This document shows positions 44,491 to 57,134 of a stretch of DNA of 64,000 nucleotides, one piece after another (position 1 is the stretch's first letter; every line of letters begins with the position of its first letter). The stretch spans positions 30,825,403 to 30,889,402 of the forward strand of contig CM036243.1 of the NCBI GenBank assembly GCA_020698575.1, written 5' to 3'. The translations under genes and the position numbers were made by a program. Source of the DNA: Bostrychus sinensis. Lineage: Eukaryota; Chordata; Actinopteri; Gobiiformes; Eleotridae. A model generated the notes under the pieces. It saw only the letters and a program-made list of their open reading frames with translations. It searched no databases and was not told the origin of the DNA.

Positions 44491-46949
44491 GATCTTATTT
44501 ACATTTAATATATAGTTTGTTTGAGAAAATTTCCTTAAGTACACACTTTGAGTACTTCCTACTCCTGTGGTCATAACTCACAGTACAACAGCAGTAACCA
44601 GAGGTGTGTTATGAGCCTGTGTCCTTATCTGAAGTACGTTTTGCTGATAATAGGTCCAACAATATTCAAGTATTATGTTCAGTCAGCATTTGCAACAACA
44701 CACAACTCACTGTGTTACCTAAAAAATCTCAAATGTTTCCCAAAGTTGTTATTGTTTGGTATGTTTCGAGTTTTCTTCTCTCCTTTCGGCTTTTCCCTTC
44801 ATCACTCCTAAGTCATCTGCCTCTTACTGTGCAAAGTGATTCACATATTGATTTGGCTTAACACCAGATGCCCTTCCTGTCGCAACCCTCACCATTTATC
44901 CATACATGGGACTGGCACAAAGACTACACTGGCCTGTGACCCTCTGTGGCTGGTGTACATATGCGATAGAAGTTCGTCAATACAACATAATGGTGTAATT
45001 TTAGAGAAATAAACCCTTTTTTAAAATGTTTTGCCTTTATTTGACAAAACCTGTTGTCTGACCGTTTTTATAGCTCAGTGGTTCTCAGACTGTGGTGCAG
45101 GTACCACTGGAGGTACTCAGGAGTCCTGTTGTAGTTTAATGTTGGCTCTACTCAGTATAAATTTTAAGTGTACCACTGTCCTGGTTATCTTTGTTTAGTC
45201 ATGGTTTAGTTCAGGTTTTGTCCAATCCTCAAATACAGTCATATGCAAAACGTTGGGCACGCCTCTGAGGTTCCATAATAATTTACTCTGTCTTCACAAA
45301 TAAAGATCACAGAGGCATGTCATTCATTTTCTAATGACATCTGAGTTCTAGGCTGTTTTCCTAACAGCACTTTTTAGTGTAGCAGTATTTAGGTGTATGA
45401 AATTAAATAAAATATGAAAAAAATACCCATGCAAATATTTGGGAACCCTTATAAGTTTGCTGATTTTAATGCATGTAACTTCTCAAAATGGATTACTTGC
45501 AAGACAAAACTTATTAGATTAGTGAGTTAAGCCTTGAATTTCCTGGACAGGTGCATTCATAATGAGAAAAGGTATTTAAGATGGTAATCAGGAAATGGAA
45601 GGACATAGTTTGTCAGTTCACACCATGTTATTCCAAAATGAAACTGGTTTGTCAAAATGAGCTTTTGCCTACCTCAAGCGACTCTGGGCTCACTAGTCTT
45701 GTGCTTTATAGACTCAGCTTTGAAGTCTTCAATTACAATTTGGTGCTGTTTTTACTTGTTAATCTTTTTGAAGCAGAGCTTGTGATTAAAGACATAAAAT
45801 GAAACAAATTACTTTAAAATATGAATTATTTTCTGATAATTGGTGGAAAAATCACAGAGACCGCCCCATACGAGCCTGAGACAAGATCGTTACTGCCAAA
45901 AAAGTGAACTCGAGACCACATGCATCGCCTCGTGCTTCTCACCTCATGCTTTCCGGCTTTATTGAGAAAGTATCTGCAAAAAATAAAAATTCTGCCTGCA
46001 TTTCCTCAACACGGACCGGCAGCACCACAAGAAGCCACTTCCTGAAACACAGGGGCAGCAACACACCAACCACACACTCCAACCCAGAAAGACAGAAAGC
46101 CACACACATTTTTTTCTGTATTTTGCACGAGGAACGCTGACCATACCTTGTTGTTCTTAACTTAAATCTCACTTTTTATAAGATCCATTGAGCACTTGTG
46201 AAAAAGTTGGACGTTATCTATTATTATAAGAGGGATGGCACCTGCCTAAATGAGATTAACATTTGAGATTGAGATTAACTTTTTTATATCCAACTATAGA
46301 TAGATTTGATTTATGAGCCTTGCATGCCTGTCCAACTAAACCCAATAACCTGAATGTCCCTTTCTAACCTATTTGTACCAAAGTCCTACAGAACAATCAT
46401 AACCAAAATTATTGTTTGTGTTAGTAAAGAAACTGATTGTATGTTGTATGAATATTCAAATGCATTTTTATTTTATTTTTATTTTCCCTCCTCTTTCTGG
46501 AAATCCGTGTGTTTCTTCTGTGAATTGTCATTGACTTAAAGCATTTTTTTTTTTAGAAAGCTTTAACCTGTGAGCACATAAATAGGCTTTGTTTTACATC
46601 TGTAGATGAAGGACAATCGGAAACATCTTCACTTTAGGTGTGGTCCATTTGTTGTACCAAGACAACAGGTGCAAGGAAACTTCTTATTCATACCTTCATT
46701 AAGTTGGTGCAAGAACAGTAATGATCACTGAATGTCCCATTGTTTTGGGCGTAGGGAGAAACATACTGTGGTTTACAGTTTACTCAGTTTGGTAATCATC
46801 CAATATAATTATAGTTCCTGTGAACCGGGGATTTTTTTTCCACCCAGCCTTGAGGTAAAACAGACCAGTGACCAACTCTGAAAATATTTGGCTTTCAAAG
46901 TGCCGTCTTACGTGGACTAAAGTGAGCATCAGTAAGAAAGCACAAAACA
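44491..46949. other. No gene seen; SINE and MITE fragments
   Basis: 44850-44990 holds AACACCAGATGCCCTTCCTG and CATGGGACTGGCACA, a block of a common fish SINE. 45075 opens with CAGTGGTTCTCAGACTGTGG, a hAT-like end. At 45234, TACAGTCATATGCAAAACG is a Tc1/mariner-type MITE end. No supported exon. Confidence 0.45.
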
Positions 46950-47310
46950 GAGACTAAATCAGGTTTAAGCCAGGACTTAACCAGGTCTAAAACAAGGTCT
47001 AAGCCAGAACTGAACTTGGACTAATTCAGGACTGAGCCAGGACATAACAGGACTGAAACAAGGTCTAAGCAAGAACTAAACCAAGACTTATCTAGGACTA
47101 AAATTGGTCTAAACTGTACCTAAACCGAGACCAAGCAGTAGTGTTCAAGTTTAATCCCCAACCGTGGCAGGACTTTAACAGGAATATTACTGTCACTAAA
47201 ATAAACTACATCAGGACTTGAACTGCAAAAGACTTCTGAGTACTACCAGAAGGAGCCTGAGTACCACCACTGGTGCGTGTACCACAGTTTGAGAACCACC
47301 AACATAAATC
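46950..47310 (-). repeat. Degenerate CTGGTTTAGTCC-type array with hAT-like end
   Basis: The antisense array (AAACCAGGACTAA-like units) ends at TGTACCACAGTTTGAGAACCACC, the inverse of the CAGTGGTTCTCAAACTGTGG terminus. It is part of the same family as 4867-5311. Confidence 0.6.
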
Positions 47311-47809
47311 ATCAACTGGAGTTTGGAGCTAATCTTAAACCTTTAGTTGATGTGTTCCTGCCGTTCTCTCTCTCTCTCTCTTATGAATGATGTTGTCAGT
47401 GCATTTTCGTTATCTATGTCCTCATCATTGGACTTTCTTTGGTTTATTTTTTATGCATCGTTTCACGGTGCAAGGAAATGTAGCCCTGTAGCAGACTGGA
47501 GAGGGTTTGTTCACTCGTCATTACTTCCTGGAGTGGGTGAGGGTTTGTGGAAAACTACTGTACTGAAAGGTATAGTTTTCTAACCAGGCCCTGATATCAT
47601 TTACATGTGTTTGTTTGGTTGTCTGTTGCAAAAAGCATCCTGGTTATTCATAATGTACGATATTTCACAGCTATTGCTAATTCCTCCATAGAAAATTAAT
47701 TATTGTCTGTTTAACTTATGGCATTCTCTGGGGCATTCGTCAGGGACATTATCTGTGGAGTTTCTGTTTGGATATTTCTTTTAAAATAGTGTCTCAGCCA
47801 TAGAGTAAT

Positions 47810-48190
47810 ACTGGCTTAGACTTGGTTTTGTCCTAGTTTTATTCTTTTTTGTACTGTGAAGACCTCGTTTAGCTGTGATTTAAACCTGGTTTGGTCCCGG
47901 TTTAGTCCCATGTTAGCCCTGATTTAGTCCTGATTTACGCTTGGTTTAGCCCTCTTTTAATCTTGGTTTAGACCTGGTTTTGTCCTGGTTTAGACCTAGT
48001 TTAGTCTTGTTTAGACCTGTTTTTTCCTGGTTTAGATCTGGTTTTGTCATGATAGTTTAGTCCTGTTTTAATCCTGGTTTAGACCTAGTTTATTCTTGGT
48101 TTTGTCCTGGTTTAGTCCTGGTTTAGTCCTGGTTTTATCCTGTTTTTGCACTGTGAAGTCCTGATTTAGTTTACTCGTGGTTTAGCCATT
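47810..48190 (+). repeat. CTGGTTTAGTCC 12-bp array
   Basis: About 30 diverged 12-bp units such as CTGGTTTAGACC, CTGGTTTTGTCC and CTGGTTTAGTCC. Confidence 0.8.
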
Positions 48191-48400
48191 ATTTAGGCCT
48201 TGCCAGGGCAGACTGATTAAGATGTGGCAGCCATAGTCACACATTTATACACCAGTCCCACACACACTGGAGGCACGATGTGTGAAGTGTCTTGCCCAAA
48301 GACACAGCAGCACTACACAATGCTGGTAGCAGGGATCAATCCATCAACTTTCGGCTCTATCAAAATGAATAATGGTGACTTATTGCTTGCCAGATTTGGG
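48191..48400 (-). repeat. Interspersed repeat with CTTGCCCAAAGACAC block
   Basis: GTGTCTTGCCCAAAGACACAGCAG and GCAGCCATAGTCACACATTT match, inverted, the repeat at 57870-58165 (TGTCCTTGGGCAAGACACTTC). It is a common fish repeat. Confidence 0.6.
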
Positions 48401-49020
48401 TCTCAGTCTCTAAAGTGTAAAGTGATTTGTCTGTAACATCTCTGAGCACGTATAATGGCACTTTTTTCAGTGTTTTAGGAGTTTTTTAATGATCAATGAT
48501 TAATTTATGATGATAAGGCTGTGAGACTTTTATATGGACCCCTAGCCATAAAGCTCTACTGGATTGTTTGGCTACAGTAAGTTAAACATTATATAATCAG
48601 CTTTACTGCTTCTCAGGCAGAGCTGGGTACAGTAGCCAAAAATACTGCTCATGTGAGAGTTTATTGTTACTTCAAACTTCAGTAGAAGTAAAAAGTATGT
48701 AAATGAAACTTGTTAAGTTGGTTGTTATTAATATAAGACCCTTCTGTGTGCTGCTAACAGTGCTATAGTCTGCACCCACACAGCACTGGTCATGTGACTC
48801 TTAATTGGGAATGTGTGATTCTCAGGAGAAGCAGAGAATAAACTCATACTCAGAGCTGACATTGGCATTGAAGGCAGCACATTTCTTGAAGCTAATGTTT
48901 CCTAATGTGGCGTTATCCCCTGGCTTTGTTGTGAGTGTGAGACCTCCTTTACTTAAACTTTGCTTCCTTGAATTTCCACTCACTTTTATTTTTGCATTGC
49001 AGGCCCAGCGAGGAGCAGAG

Positions 49021-49670
49021 ATGCCCATTTGCCCCAGAAAAATCCAGATGATCTGCGCAATCATGGCTTTGAACGTCATTGTTATTTTCTTGACTTTATC
49101 TTGGAGCTCAGCGTGGGACCATGCTCTTGATCCGAAGTCCCAAGTCAGAATCCCGACTAAGAAATTTTGGATGCAGGAGAGTTTCAGGAAATCCTTTTGG
49201 AACCGGGAGCAACTGCGCCTGGACATCATTCACAATCCCATCTTCAACTCTACGCTTTCGACCATGACGGAGCTTCCTGATTGGCTGAATGAGACTCTGC
49301 TAGGGGTTAATAACTGTGAACCAGACGCAAGAGTGAAAACACAACTTATGGATTACAACCAACTTCCTTTGCCCTTCCAGGACTTTCTGCTGTACTCTCG
49401 TTGCAAGTCGTACCCACTGTTGATAAACCAGCCCAATGTTTGTGACGAGGCGCCCTTCCTTCTGTTTGTGGTGAAGTCGCTTGTGGCCCATTTTGAGAGA
49501 CGACAGGCCATCAGAGAAACGTGGGGTCAAGTGGGAACTGTGGCCAATAAAACAGTGGCGCTGGTGTTTCTTTTGGGAAACGTCATGCCCATCGATAACC
49601 TCCCAAACATGACGGCTTTGTTGAGATATGAGGCAGAGATTCACGGAGACATCCTCCAGTGGGACTACAG
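49021..49670 (+). CDS. b3gnt2: b3gnt2 coding exon 1
   Basis: It encodes residues 1-216 and two bases of Arg217 (WDYR). The donor is GTCAGT at 49671. Confidence 0.93.
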
Positions 49671-52458
49671 GTCAGTGAGGAATGCTGTTAGTATGATACT
49701 GGACTAAATACCTGGTAGGAGACTAGGACAATGGTTCTCAAACTGTGGTACAAGTACCCCTGATGGTACACAACATGCTTCTTCTGGTGGCAGTTGAAGT
49801 CTAATTTTGTTTAATTTAGAGAGAGTTTTATTGCTGTTTTAGTCCTGCTTTATTTAAGGCTAGTCCTGGCTTAGACCTGATTTAGTCCTTGTTTTATCCT
49901 GTCTTTATCCCGTCAATTTAGACTGGGTTTAGTCCTAGTTTAGTACTGGTTTAGGCCTGGTTTAGACCTGTTTGTGTCCCGGTTTAGTCATGGTTTAGTT
50001 ATGGTTTAGACATGGTTTAATTATGGTTTAGTCATGGTTTTGTCATGGTTTTGTCATGGTTTTGTGCTGTTTATTCTGGTTTTGTATTGTGAAGTCCTAA
50101 TTTAGTCTTAGTTTACTTGTGGTTTAACCATGATGTAGACCTGGTTTGGTCCTGGTTTAGTCATGGTTTAGTCCTGGTTTTGTACTTTTTATTCTGTTTT
50201 TGTATTGTGAAGTCCTGATTTAGTCTTAGTTTACTTGTTGTTTAGTTTACTTGATGTAGACTTGGTTTAGTCCTGGTTTAAACTAAACCAGAATGAAACC
50301 AGAAACCTGGACTAAATCAGGTCTAAACTAGGACTAAAGCAGGACCAAACCAGAACTAAACCATGTCTAAACTAGTATCAAACCAGGACTAAACCAGAGC
50401 AAAACTTTCTGTCAAATATTTAAAATTGACTTTTCATCTCATCTATTTACATTGATCAGCATGTCCCTGCAGGGCTACCATAGGGGCTCACAGGCTGCAG
50501 AAAACTGAGATTGTGAGTTGGTTATTTGCTGTCAGCTTTTTTGCCCTTGAAAACTAAAAGCTCCACCTTTAACTTTACTTTGTGGGAATTAAATGACTGA
50601 CTGCTACACAAAGACATAGCACAACAGACAAAGATCAATGGAGCAGAGTCAACAAAATCTTGACCAGACTTGAGAACAAAGCACACACTGTCCAGAGTAG
50701 GAAAGTTTCTGTTATACGATAGAAGATTAATGATGATAAAAAGTCACAAGCCACTGTTATGTACTGTACTTTCTAGAAAAACAAAAAACCCCAAGCTTAA
50801 ATATTCAAGGAAATTATTTTCTCAAGAAGTGAAAGATAACTTACTGGAAGACACTATCTCAAATTCCTAAAGCATTCCAATTGTGCTCATTATCATTCTC
50901 AGAAATGTTTCACATTGTTTAAAACAGAATAAAATAAAACTTAATATTTAAAGGTATGACGTCTTTATACAATCAACTTGATTTTGTACAGTAAAAACTT
51001 TGGTCAGTGTAATCTTGGTCGACTAAAATTTTATAGAGATCTGGAATGTGTCATCACTCTGCAAAGCATTCAGGTAAAAGTGGTCACACAAGCTGTAAAA
51101 AACAAGAAAGCAAGCTGTTTTCAAGAGGCTTTGACTGGACAATAGGCTACACCTTAAATAAACGTACTATTCCTGTTATTCTGGCAACAATAGTAAGGGC
51201 TTGTGGTGTTGTAAGAGCTGCTGTTTACCCCTCAGACGTGGGAGATATTTGCTAAATGTTTGAAGTTACATGATATTAATGTTGGAAAAATCACTCCAAT
51301 AGTAAAGCAGTTCAGTATGTAAATTAATTGAGATAACAAGTGCATGATAAATATTCATCAGTACTGACAATATTTCAAGGCCTGTTTGTTTATTTTTTAT
51401 TCCACTGTGACTAATCTAATTCTAATATATTTTGATTTTGTTTATGATCCCAAACAAGGTGCACCCATCGCTCAACAGACGTACGTAGGTTCCTGAACTC
51501 AATAATCGATTAGTTCCACTTTTTACGTCAACAAAGCTGGCATAATTTATTACTTGATATCTTTTATTTTTAATTTTAAAGATAAGCTGTAAAGCCAGCT
51601 CTTCTTAATATATTTTAACACCTATGTGATGTTACTTGTTTGTATAACACTCTGAGCCTTCCCACGTACCCTTGATCGATTTATTGTTGTGCTGGGAATG
51701 ACTTTGGTCAACCACAGCCCTGCAATAACTCATGCTAGGTTTTATAGCCAACTTTGTATGAGAAAATGGCCTCTGAAGCAATTATTTCAGGTAGGAATTT
51801 ATAAATATAAGATGTCAAAATGTAAAGAACATGCCGTCTTATCTGCAGTGTCTTGCCTTAACTATATTCCACCGCTGAAGTGAATATGTTATTTCATTAC
51901 AGGGACACTTTCCTCAACTTGACGGTGAAGGACATCCTGTTCCTGGAGTGGTTCTCTTCCTCCTGCTCTGAGGCTCGTTTCATCTTCAAAGGGGATGACG
52001 ACGTTTTTGTGAATACCCCGCGAATCATCGACTTCTTGGACAAGCTTCCTGAAAAGAAGGTTGCCGATCTATTCACCGGAGACGTCATTAAGAACGCCGG
52101 ACCTCATCGGGACAAGAAGCTGAAGTATTTTGTCCCAGAAAGCTTTTATGTCGGAGGGTACCCCCCCTATGCTGGCGGAGGAGGGGTTCTCTACTCCGGA
52201 CAGTTAGCTCTGCAGCTTTATGAGGCCTCGAAGAAGGTGGTACTGTACCCCATAGATGATGTTTACACTGGGATATGTCTGGGAAAGTTGGGTGTCGCCC
52301 CAGAGAAACACAGTGGCTTCAGGACGTTTGACATCGAAAAAAAGCACAAATACAACCCGTGCATTTATCCAACTTTGATGGTTGTTCATAGTCGGACGCC
52401 GCAGGAAGTGAAGCAGATTTGGGGGTGGATAGTGAATCCTGAGCTGCCCTGTCAGTGA
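49021..52458 (+). CDS. b3gnt2: b3gnt2, N-acetyllactosaminide beta-1,3-N-acetylglucosaminyltransferase 2
   Basis: Two coding exons (49021-49670 and 51903-52458) give 401 aa (human 397). The enzyme adds beta-1,3-GlcNAc to galactose in poly-N-acetyllactosamine chains in the Golgi lumen. It is a type II membrane protein: a short basic tail, a membrane segment near residues 10-28, then a stem. GT31 motifs are clear: RRQAIRETWG, VFLLGN, the metal-binding FKGDDDVFVN (Asp248-250), AGPHRDKKLKY, YPPYAGGGG and PIDDVYTGICLGKLG. Several N-glycosylation sequons occur. The ATG is 18 nt after the acceptor at 49001-49002. The frame is open further upstream, but that stretch is intron-like. The coding intron is unusual, since mammalian B3GNT2 is encoded in one exon. 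Which teleost paralogue (a or b) it is cannot be told from sequence alone. Confidence 0.95.
49733..50400 (+). repeat. hAT-like end plus CTGGTTTAGTCC array, in b3gnt2 intron
   Basis: ATGGTTCTCAAACTGTGGTAC is followed by about 500 bp of diverged 12-bp units. The orientation of the units flips near 50280 (TGGTTTAAACTAAACCAGAA), making a large imperfect inverted repeat. Confidence 0.75.
50401..51902. other. Rest of b3gnt2 coding intron, nothing recognised
   Basis: This is AT-rich intronic sequence. The open frame at 51046-51255 has no domain and no splice support. Confidence 0.4.
51903..52458 (+). CDS. b3gnt2: b3gnt2 coding exon 2
   Basis: The acceptor ATTTCATTACAG ends at 51902. The exon completes Arg217, continues DTFLNLTVKDILFLEW, and stops with TGA at 52456. 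Confidence 0.94.
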
Positions 52459-55400
52459 ACACCTCACAGATTGACCCACTGAAGGATTTTGAGGATTGTC
52501 TGTAAACGCCTCAATACAAAAATGCACAATTTGGACGTTGCAGCACCATTGTAAACAGTGTACACTTTTGGTACTGCAACATTTTGGGTGAAGTAACATA
52601 AACTGATGACTCTTTGAGCTAGTCCTATGTTTTTGGCGGCATTGGTTTGTTTGTCTGTCTGTCTGTCTGTTTGTTTCTTAGCAAGATAACTCAAAAAGTT
52701 ACGGATTTTGATTAAATTTTCAGGAAATGTCAGAAATGGAATAAGGAACAAGTGATTACATTTTGGGAGTGATAGATCCAGGAATTTCTTAAAAGGATTT
52801 TTTACTATTGGGAGATGGGGCTAATTTTGCCATTACAGCTTCTAACTCAACAAATAATGCCCAGAATCAAATAATAACAAGATGGCATCAAGGTAGATGT
52901 TATAATCTGACATAGTTTGAACTGGATCATGTTGATATTCTGGTTCTGGTGATCCAGAAGGTTCTACATATAGGGGGCACATATGAAATTGGATATTTCA
53001 AAGCAACAAATGTAGCTACACACTGACAAATTACGCCAAATTAAAGGTGAGGTGTTTTTCTTTCAGGAGTATATTCACAGACTTTATATATTTTTAATAT
53101 TTATTGAGCTAGATCCAGGCCTTTAGGGGTTTTCTCAGGTGAGTCATCGTATGGCTTGGTGGAGGTCTGTGCTCTCCGAGTGCTTCTAGTTTGTTGGATG
53201 TTTTTTTTTCACATTCTTTCTGGTGTTCTTTTGTGTATATGTCAAATGCTTCGCCTTTTTATTTTACTTATGTTTCATTGCAAAATAAGCATGGTATTAT
53301 GTGTATGACTTCATATTTTTGTTGCTCATTTGGTTTGTTCTTCTGCCAGCACCCACCCTTGGCAATGGAAACAGGAAAGAAGCAGGCACACAACACAAAC
53401 ACATCGACAACCGTCACTTTCCCAAACAGTGGAGACGTCACAGAAGACGCATCCAAAAGGCATTGCAAAAACAAACCATAAACACACTCGTCAAGCCATA
53501 TACAAAACAGGACAGCTGCTGGTGAAACTGAAGGAATTAACAAACCAAGAACAAAAATGTGAAGTCATACACGAAATATCCAAGCACTGTAAGAGAGAGA
53601 ATCACATCATGGTCTTTAAAAAAACACCACTGTCCTCCGTGCTGAAGTAACAAGCATCAGGGAGGCCCTCGAGATGAGGAAATGTACACTAAGGACCATG
53701 AACCGGGACGAGGGGGCATACACCTTACCCCACACCTGGGACACGATCCTGCAGAAGGCGTCCGACAGTAGGAGGGATAGAATATAACTACTGTCTGACA
53801 AAACTAAATAAGCTGCTTCAAGACACAACACAGCGATATCACATGACACCGCAGGAAGTAGTCGAACCATGGAAAGCAGATAAACGGACGCTGCTGTGTG
53901 ACAAAAAAAAACTTAATAACAGATATATTGTTTCATCTATGAGTGTATTTTTTTATTGGCACTTTTTATTTTTGTGTCGCTTTTTTATTGCCAGATTCCA
54001 GAAGTGTGCTGGTAAGAGGCCAGTAAAATAATTTTAATCTAGTTGACATTATAATATGTTTCTTGTTGGACCAATATTTTTGTGTTTTAGAAATCTTTTT
54101 TCATGGTGACAATATAATTATTCTAAACAGATGTTCCTTCTTTAACTCTTACCTTACATGACGTCAAAACAGTTATTATACAGGTAACTATAAGAAGCTT
54201 TTTTTTTTTTTTTTTTACAGTGAGATCCATTAATAACAGAGACCCTTCCACAAATGAAGTATTCATATGGCAAGTGAAGTATTCAGATGAAGTTCATTTT
54301 TAGAATGGAGCAAATTAAGAACATCAGATGTATTTAAACATCAGAAAGGAATATTTGTTGTTTATATATGTGTTAAAATTTACTTTGAAGTAATAGCACA
54401 GAGATCTGAGAGTCAGCTACAGTTGCTACAGTGAACTTATTAATGTAGCATTTGGTGTAATCTGTAAATTCTTGTCCAGCATAACACTCAAACAATTTAG
54501 GCGTGGCTTTTCACTTGTATGCTGTTTACAGACTCTAGTTGTACACTAAATCAAACGGCTGAATGTTGACACTCTGGTTAATGTTTGCTAACCAGGCTCT
54601 GATATCACCTACATGTAGTTGATTGCTTGCCAGCTGTCAAAACCGTATTTATTTGCAATTGTTAAATCCTCCATTGGAAAACTAAGCAGCAGCATAGGGC
54701 CCCACAGACAGTCGATTTATTTTTTTATGTATTATTTACTACTTTGATTAATTTTTGTTTGATGAATATTCTGGTTTTAATATTCTGCAGGCTATTGACA
54801 TTTTTGCTATGTCTGAAAGTGGGGGCCAATGCAGTCCTTATATTAATTCCTTTTTACCTGGGAGCCTTCATTCCCTTTTATTTATTTATTTATTTATTTA
54901 TTTATTAGAATTACATTAAAATATAGTAACATTTGAATGGTCTCAAAAATGAGCTTGGTGCCCCCAAACCTATCCTGCTTAGGACCCCCAAATGTACAGG
55001 GCCGGCACTGGTCTGAGGGTCTGTTTAGTTTATGGCATTGCATTTACAAACACTGAAAGAATCTATAGTTATGTGAAATGTTGCAGTCACGGTTAGAGTT
55101 GACCTATATCAGATAGATACTGTAGATTCAGTATGTATCGGAGAAAAAACTGACAATTTGATGCACCACATGTATTCAAGAAAATAGTTTTGGACTGACT
55201 TTTAAAATACTTTCCATACTTTTAAAAAAGCGTTTATGTAATTTCAAAAAACTCACTGTAGTGACTTCCTGCTCAGATAACTAGATGCGATAAATGCATT
55301 GCTTCAGCAGACTTTTATTTTTTTATTTTCCGTTAATGGTCTTCCATTCAATATAACCCTACTAAACCTGGTCAGCTGACAGTGAATCAGCTGCAAGTTG

Positions 55401-57035
55401 TAAAAGATATCATCAGAGCCTGGTTAGAAAACTTTAGCTACTTATTATAACAATTAACGTATAAGCTCATCATATCTTGTCACACTGATGCTTAAACCAG
55501 AAATATTTATATTATTGGCTTCTTTGAGCTCATGGTTGGTGCAGGAGGGACCTCAAGGAGTTTCTCGCTGCACAAAAAAACAAACAACAACAACAACAAA
55601 ACAACAACAACAACAACAAACAAACAAGAAAGACAAGAACAATACTGTTGTCTCCAAACTGCGAGCACAACTTGTCTGAATACATGGCTCGTGAAAGTCT
55701 TTACAAGTGTCGAGGACTGAGGCGATGGGATTCGTGCCCTGGTTTCTAAAGAGTTTTTAATTGTCTCTCTGTGTTCAAAAACCTTACATTATTTGAAATG
55801 TATTTTGTAGCATGTGGCATTTACAACACGGTTAAATTGAGGAATATTTTAAATGTGTATGATTTTTTGTTTTGTGTTTTGGGTTGGGGTTATTTTTTTT
55901 TTCTGCCATTTTACAAAAATAAATTTTACAGTAATGTTTGTGATTCTTTTGCAGCCTCACCTTAACAAACCCGTCTGTGTGTATTCACGGCAAGTTCATA
56001 GTCCAAGGGTCTTGGATCAGTGATCCTTAATATATTTGACGTTTTAAGTTTTCATCTTCAATGGAATAAGCATGACTACATTAGGCAAGACAAGGCAGGG
56101 CAGGTTTATTTGTATAGCATGATTCATACACAGAATAACTCTACAGAAAAAAGACAAGGTAAAAGTACATAGATAAGAATTACAATTAAAACTGTAAAAA
56201 AAAAAAAAAAAAAACAAAAAAAAAAAAAAAAAACTGAATCCTCATCCACAGTAACATTACATAACATTACATAACATAACATTATGACAGGAAATGGAGC
56301 CAAGTGTATTCTTGGGATTTAAGAAGTCAGCAGTGCCCTCTACTGGGCGTCTAATGAACAGCACACTTACTGAGATTAGACGGATACTTTATTATTTATG
56401 TGAGGAGGAGTTTTTAGAGTACTCAGTAGTTTCTTTAAAATGTTTTTACACCAATAGAGATAAAAAGTCAGTAAAATAGTAGAAAATACTAGTACTCATA
56501 CTAACTTTTCTTTAAACTGTTTATTATACATTTTTACAAATTTGCAAGAAATATTTTGTTGTGATGGTAAAAAAGATTAGACAAGAAGGTCATCAAGATT
56601 TGATTTTAGAAGATGTTTCGTCCTTTATCCAAAGGACTTAGCCATTTCTAGTGCCCTCCAGCACAAGCAACACAAGCAGCAGTCTCTTCAATAATGACTT
56701 AAATAAAATAACACTGTAAAAAGTTTTTTCACACAAACATAATCAGAAACAAAAATAAATAAATTAAATAGCCTAAATGAAATACAAAACAATCCAATCC
56801 AATATACCTATTAAAATAAATAAAAACAAAACATGAGTACTAGTTCCTCTACTTGACCACAGTTTGTTGTGTGACAGCGCCCTCTGCTGGACCTCAGACG
56901 AACTGCAGTGAGCCTAAATCGAGGTCAATCAGCTGAAATGACCTCCAGCTGCTCAGAAACAGAAGGAAAACAACTGAGCCAAGTTTGAACGGAAACTCAT
57001 ACGTTCATTCAGACTTTTACTGTCATTAAAACCCA
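52459..57035. other. b3gnt2 3' UTR and intergenic space
   Basis: This holds a (GTCT) microsatellite at 52652-52672, a (CAA) microsatellite at 55582-55625, a long A run at 56196-56233, and TTTA repeats at 54877-54905. 53340-53880 contains overlapping short frames rich in Lys/Thr/Gln that could be decayed mobile-element coding sequence, but I match no family. I cannot place the b3gnt2 poly(A) signal. Confidence 0.35.
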
Positions 57036-57134
57036 ATGTTAATGATGAAAATGCCTCCGAAGAAGAGAAGGAAGAGGAGCTTTGAGAGCCTGATATTTCT
57101 GCTCATGTTTGGGTTAAAACTGTGTGATGCTCAG
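57036..57134 (+). CDS. CUB gene exon 1 (signal peptide)
   Basis: It has 33 codons ending CDAQ, with donor GTGAGA at 57135. Confidence 0.65.

Noticed and set aside
41382..44576. Poly-Ser, poly-Val, poly-Leu and poly-Thr frames
   Set aside because: They are frames of an AGT/AGC microsatellite, with no splice or domain support.
48805..49020. N-terminal extension of b3gnt2 from an upstream in-frame ATG
   Set aside because: A good acceptor (TTGCATTGCAG) lies at 49002 and the homologous start is the Met at 49021, so the upstream frame is intron.
53330..53900. Overlapping frames rich in Lys, Thr and Gln, possibly a retrogene
   Set aside because: No recognisable domain, several frames equally open, and no intron or poly(A) evidence.
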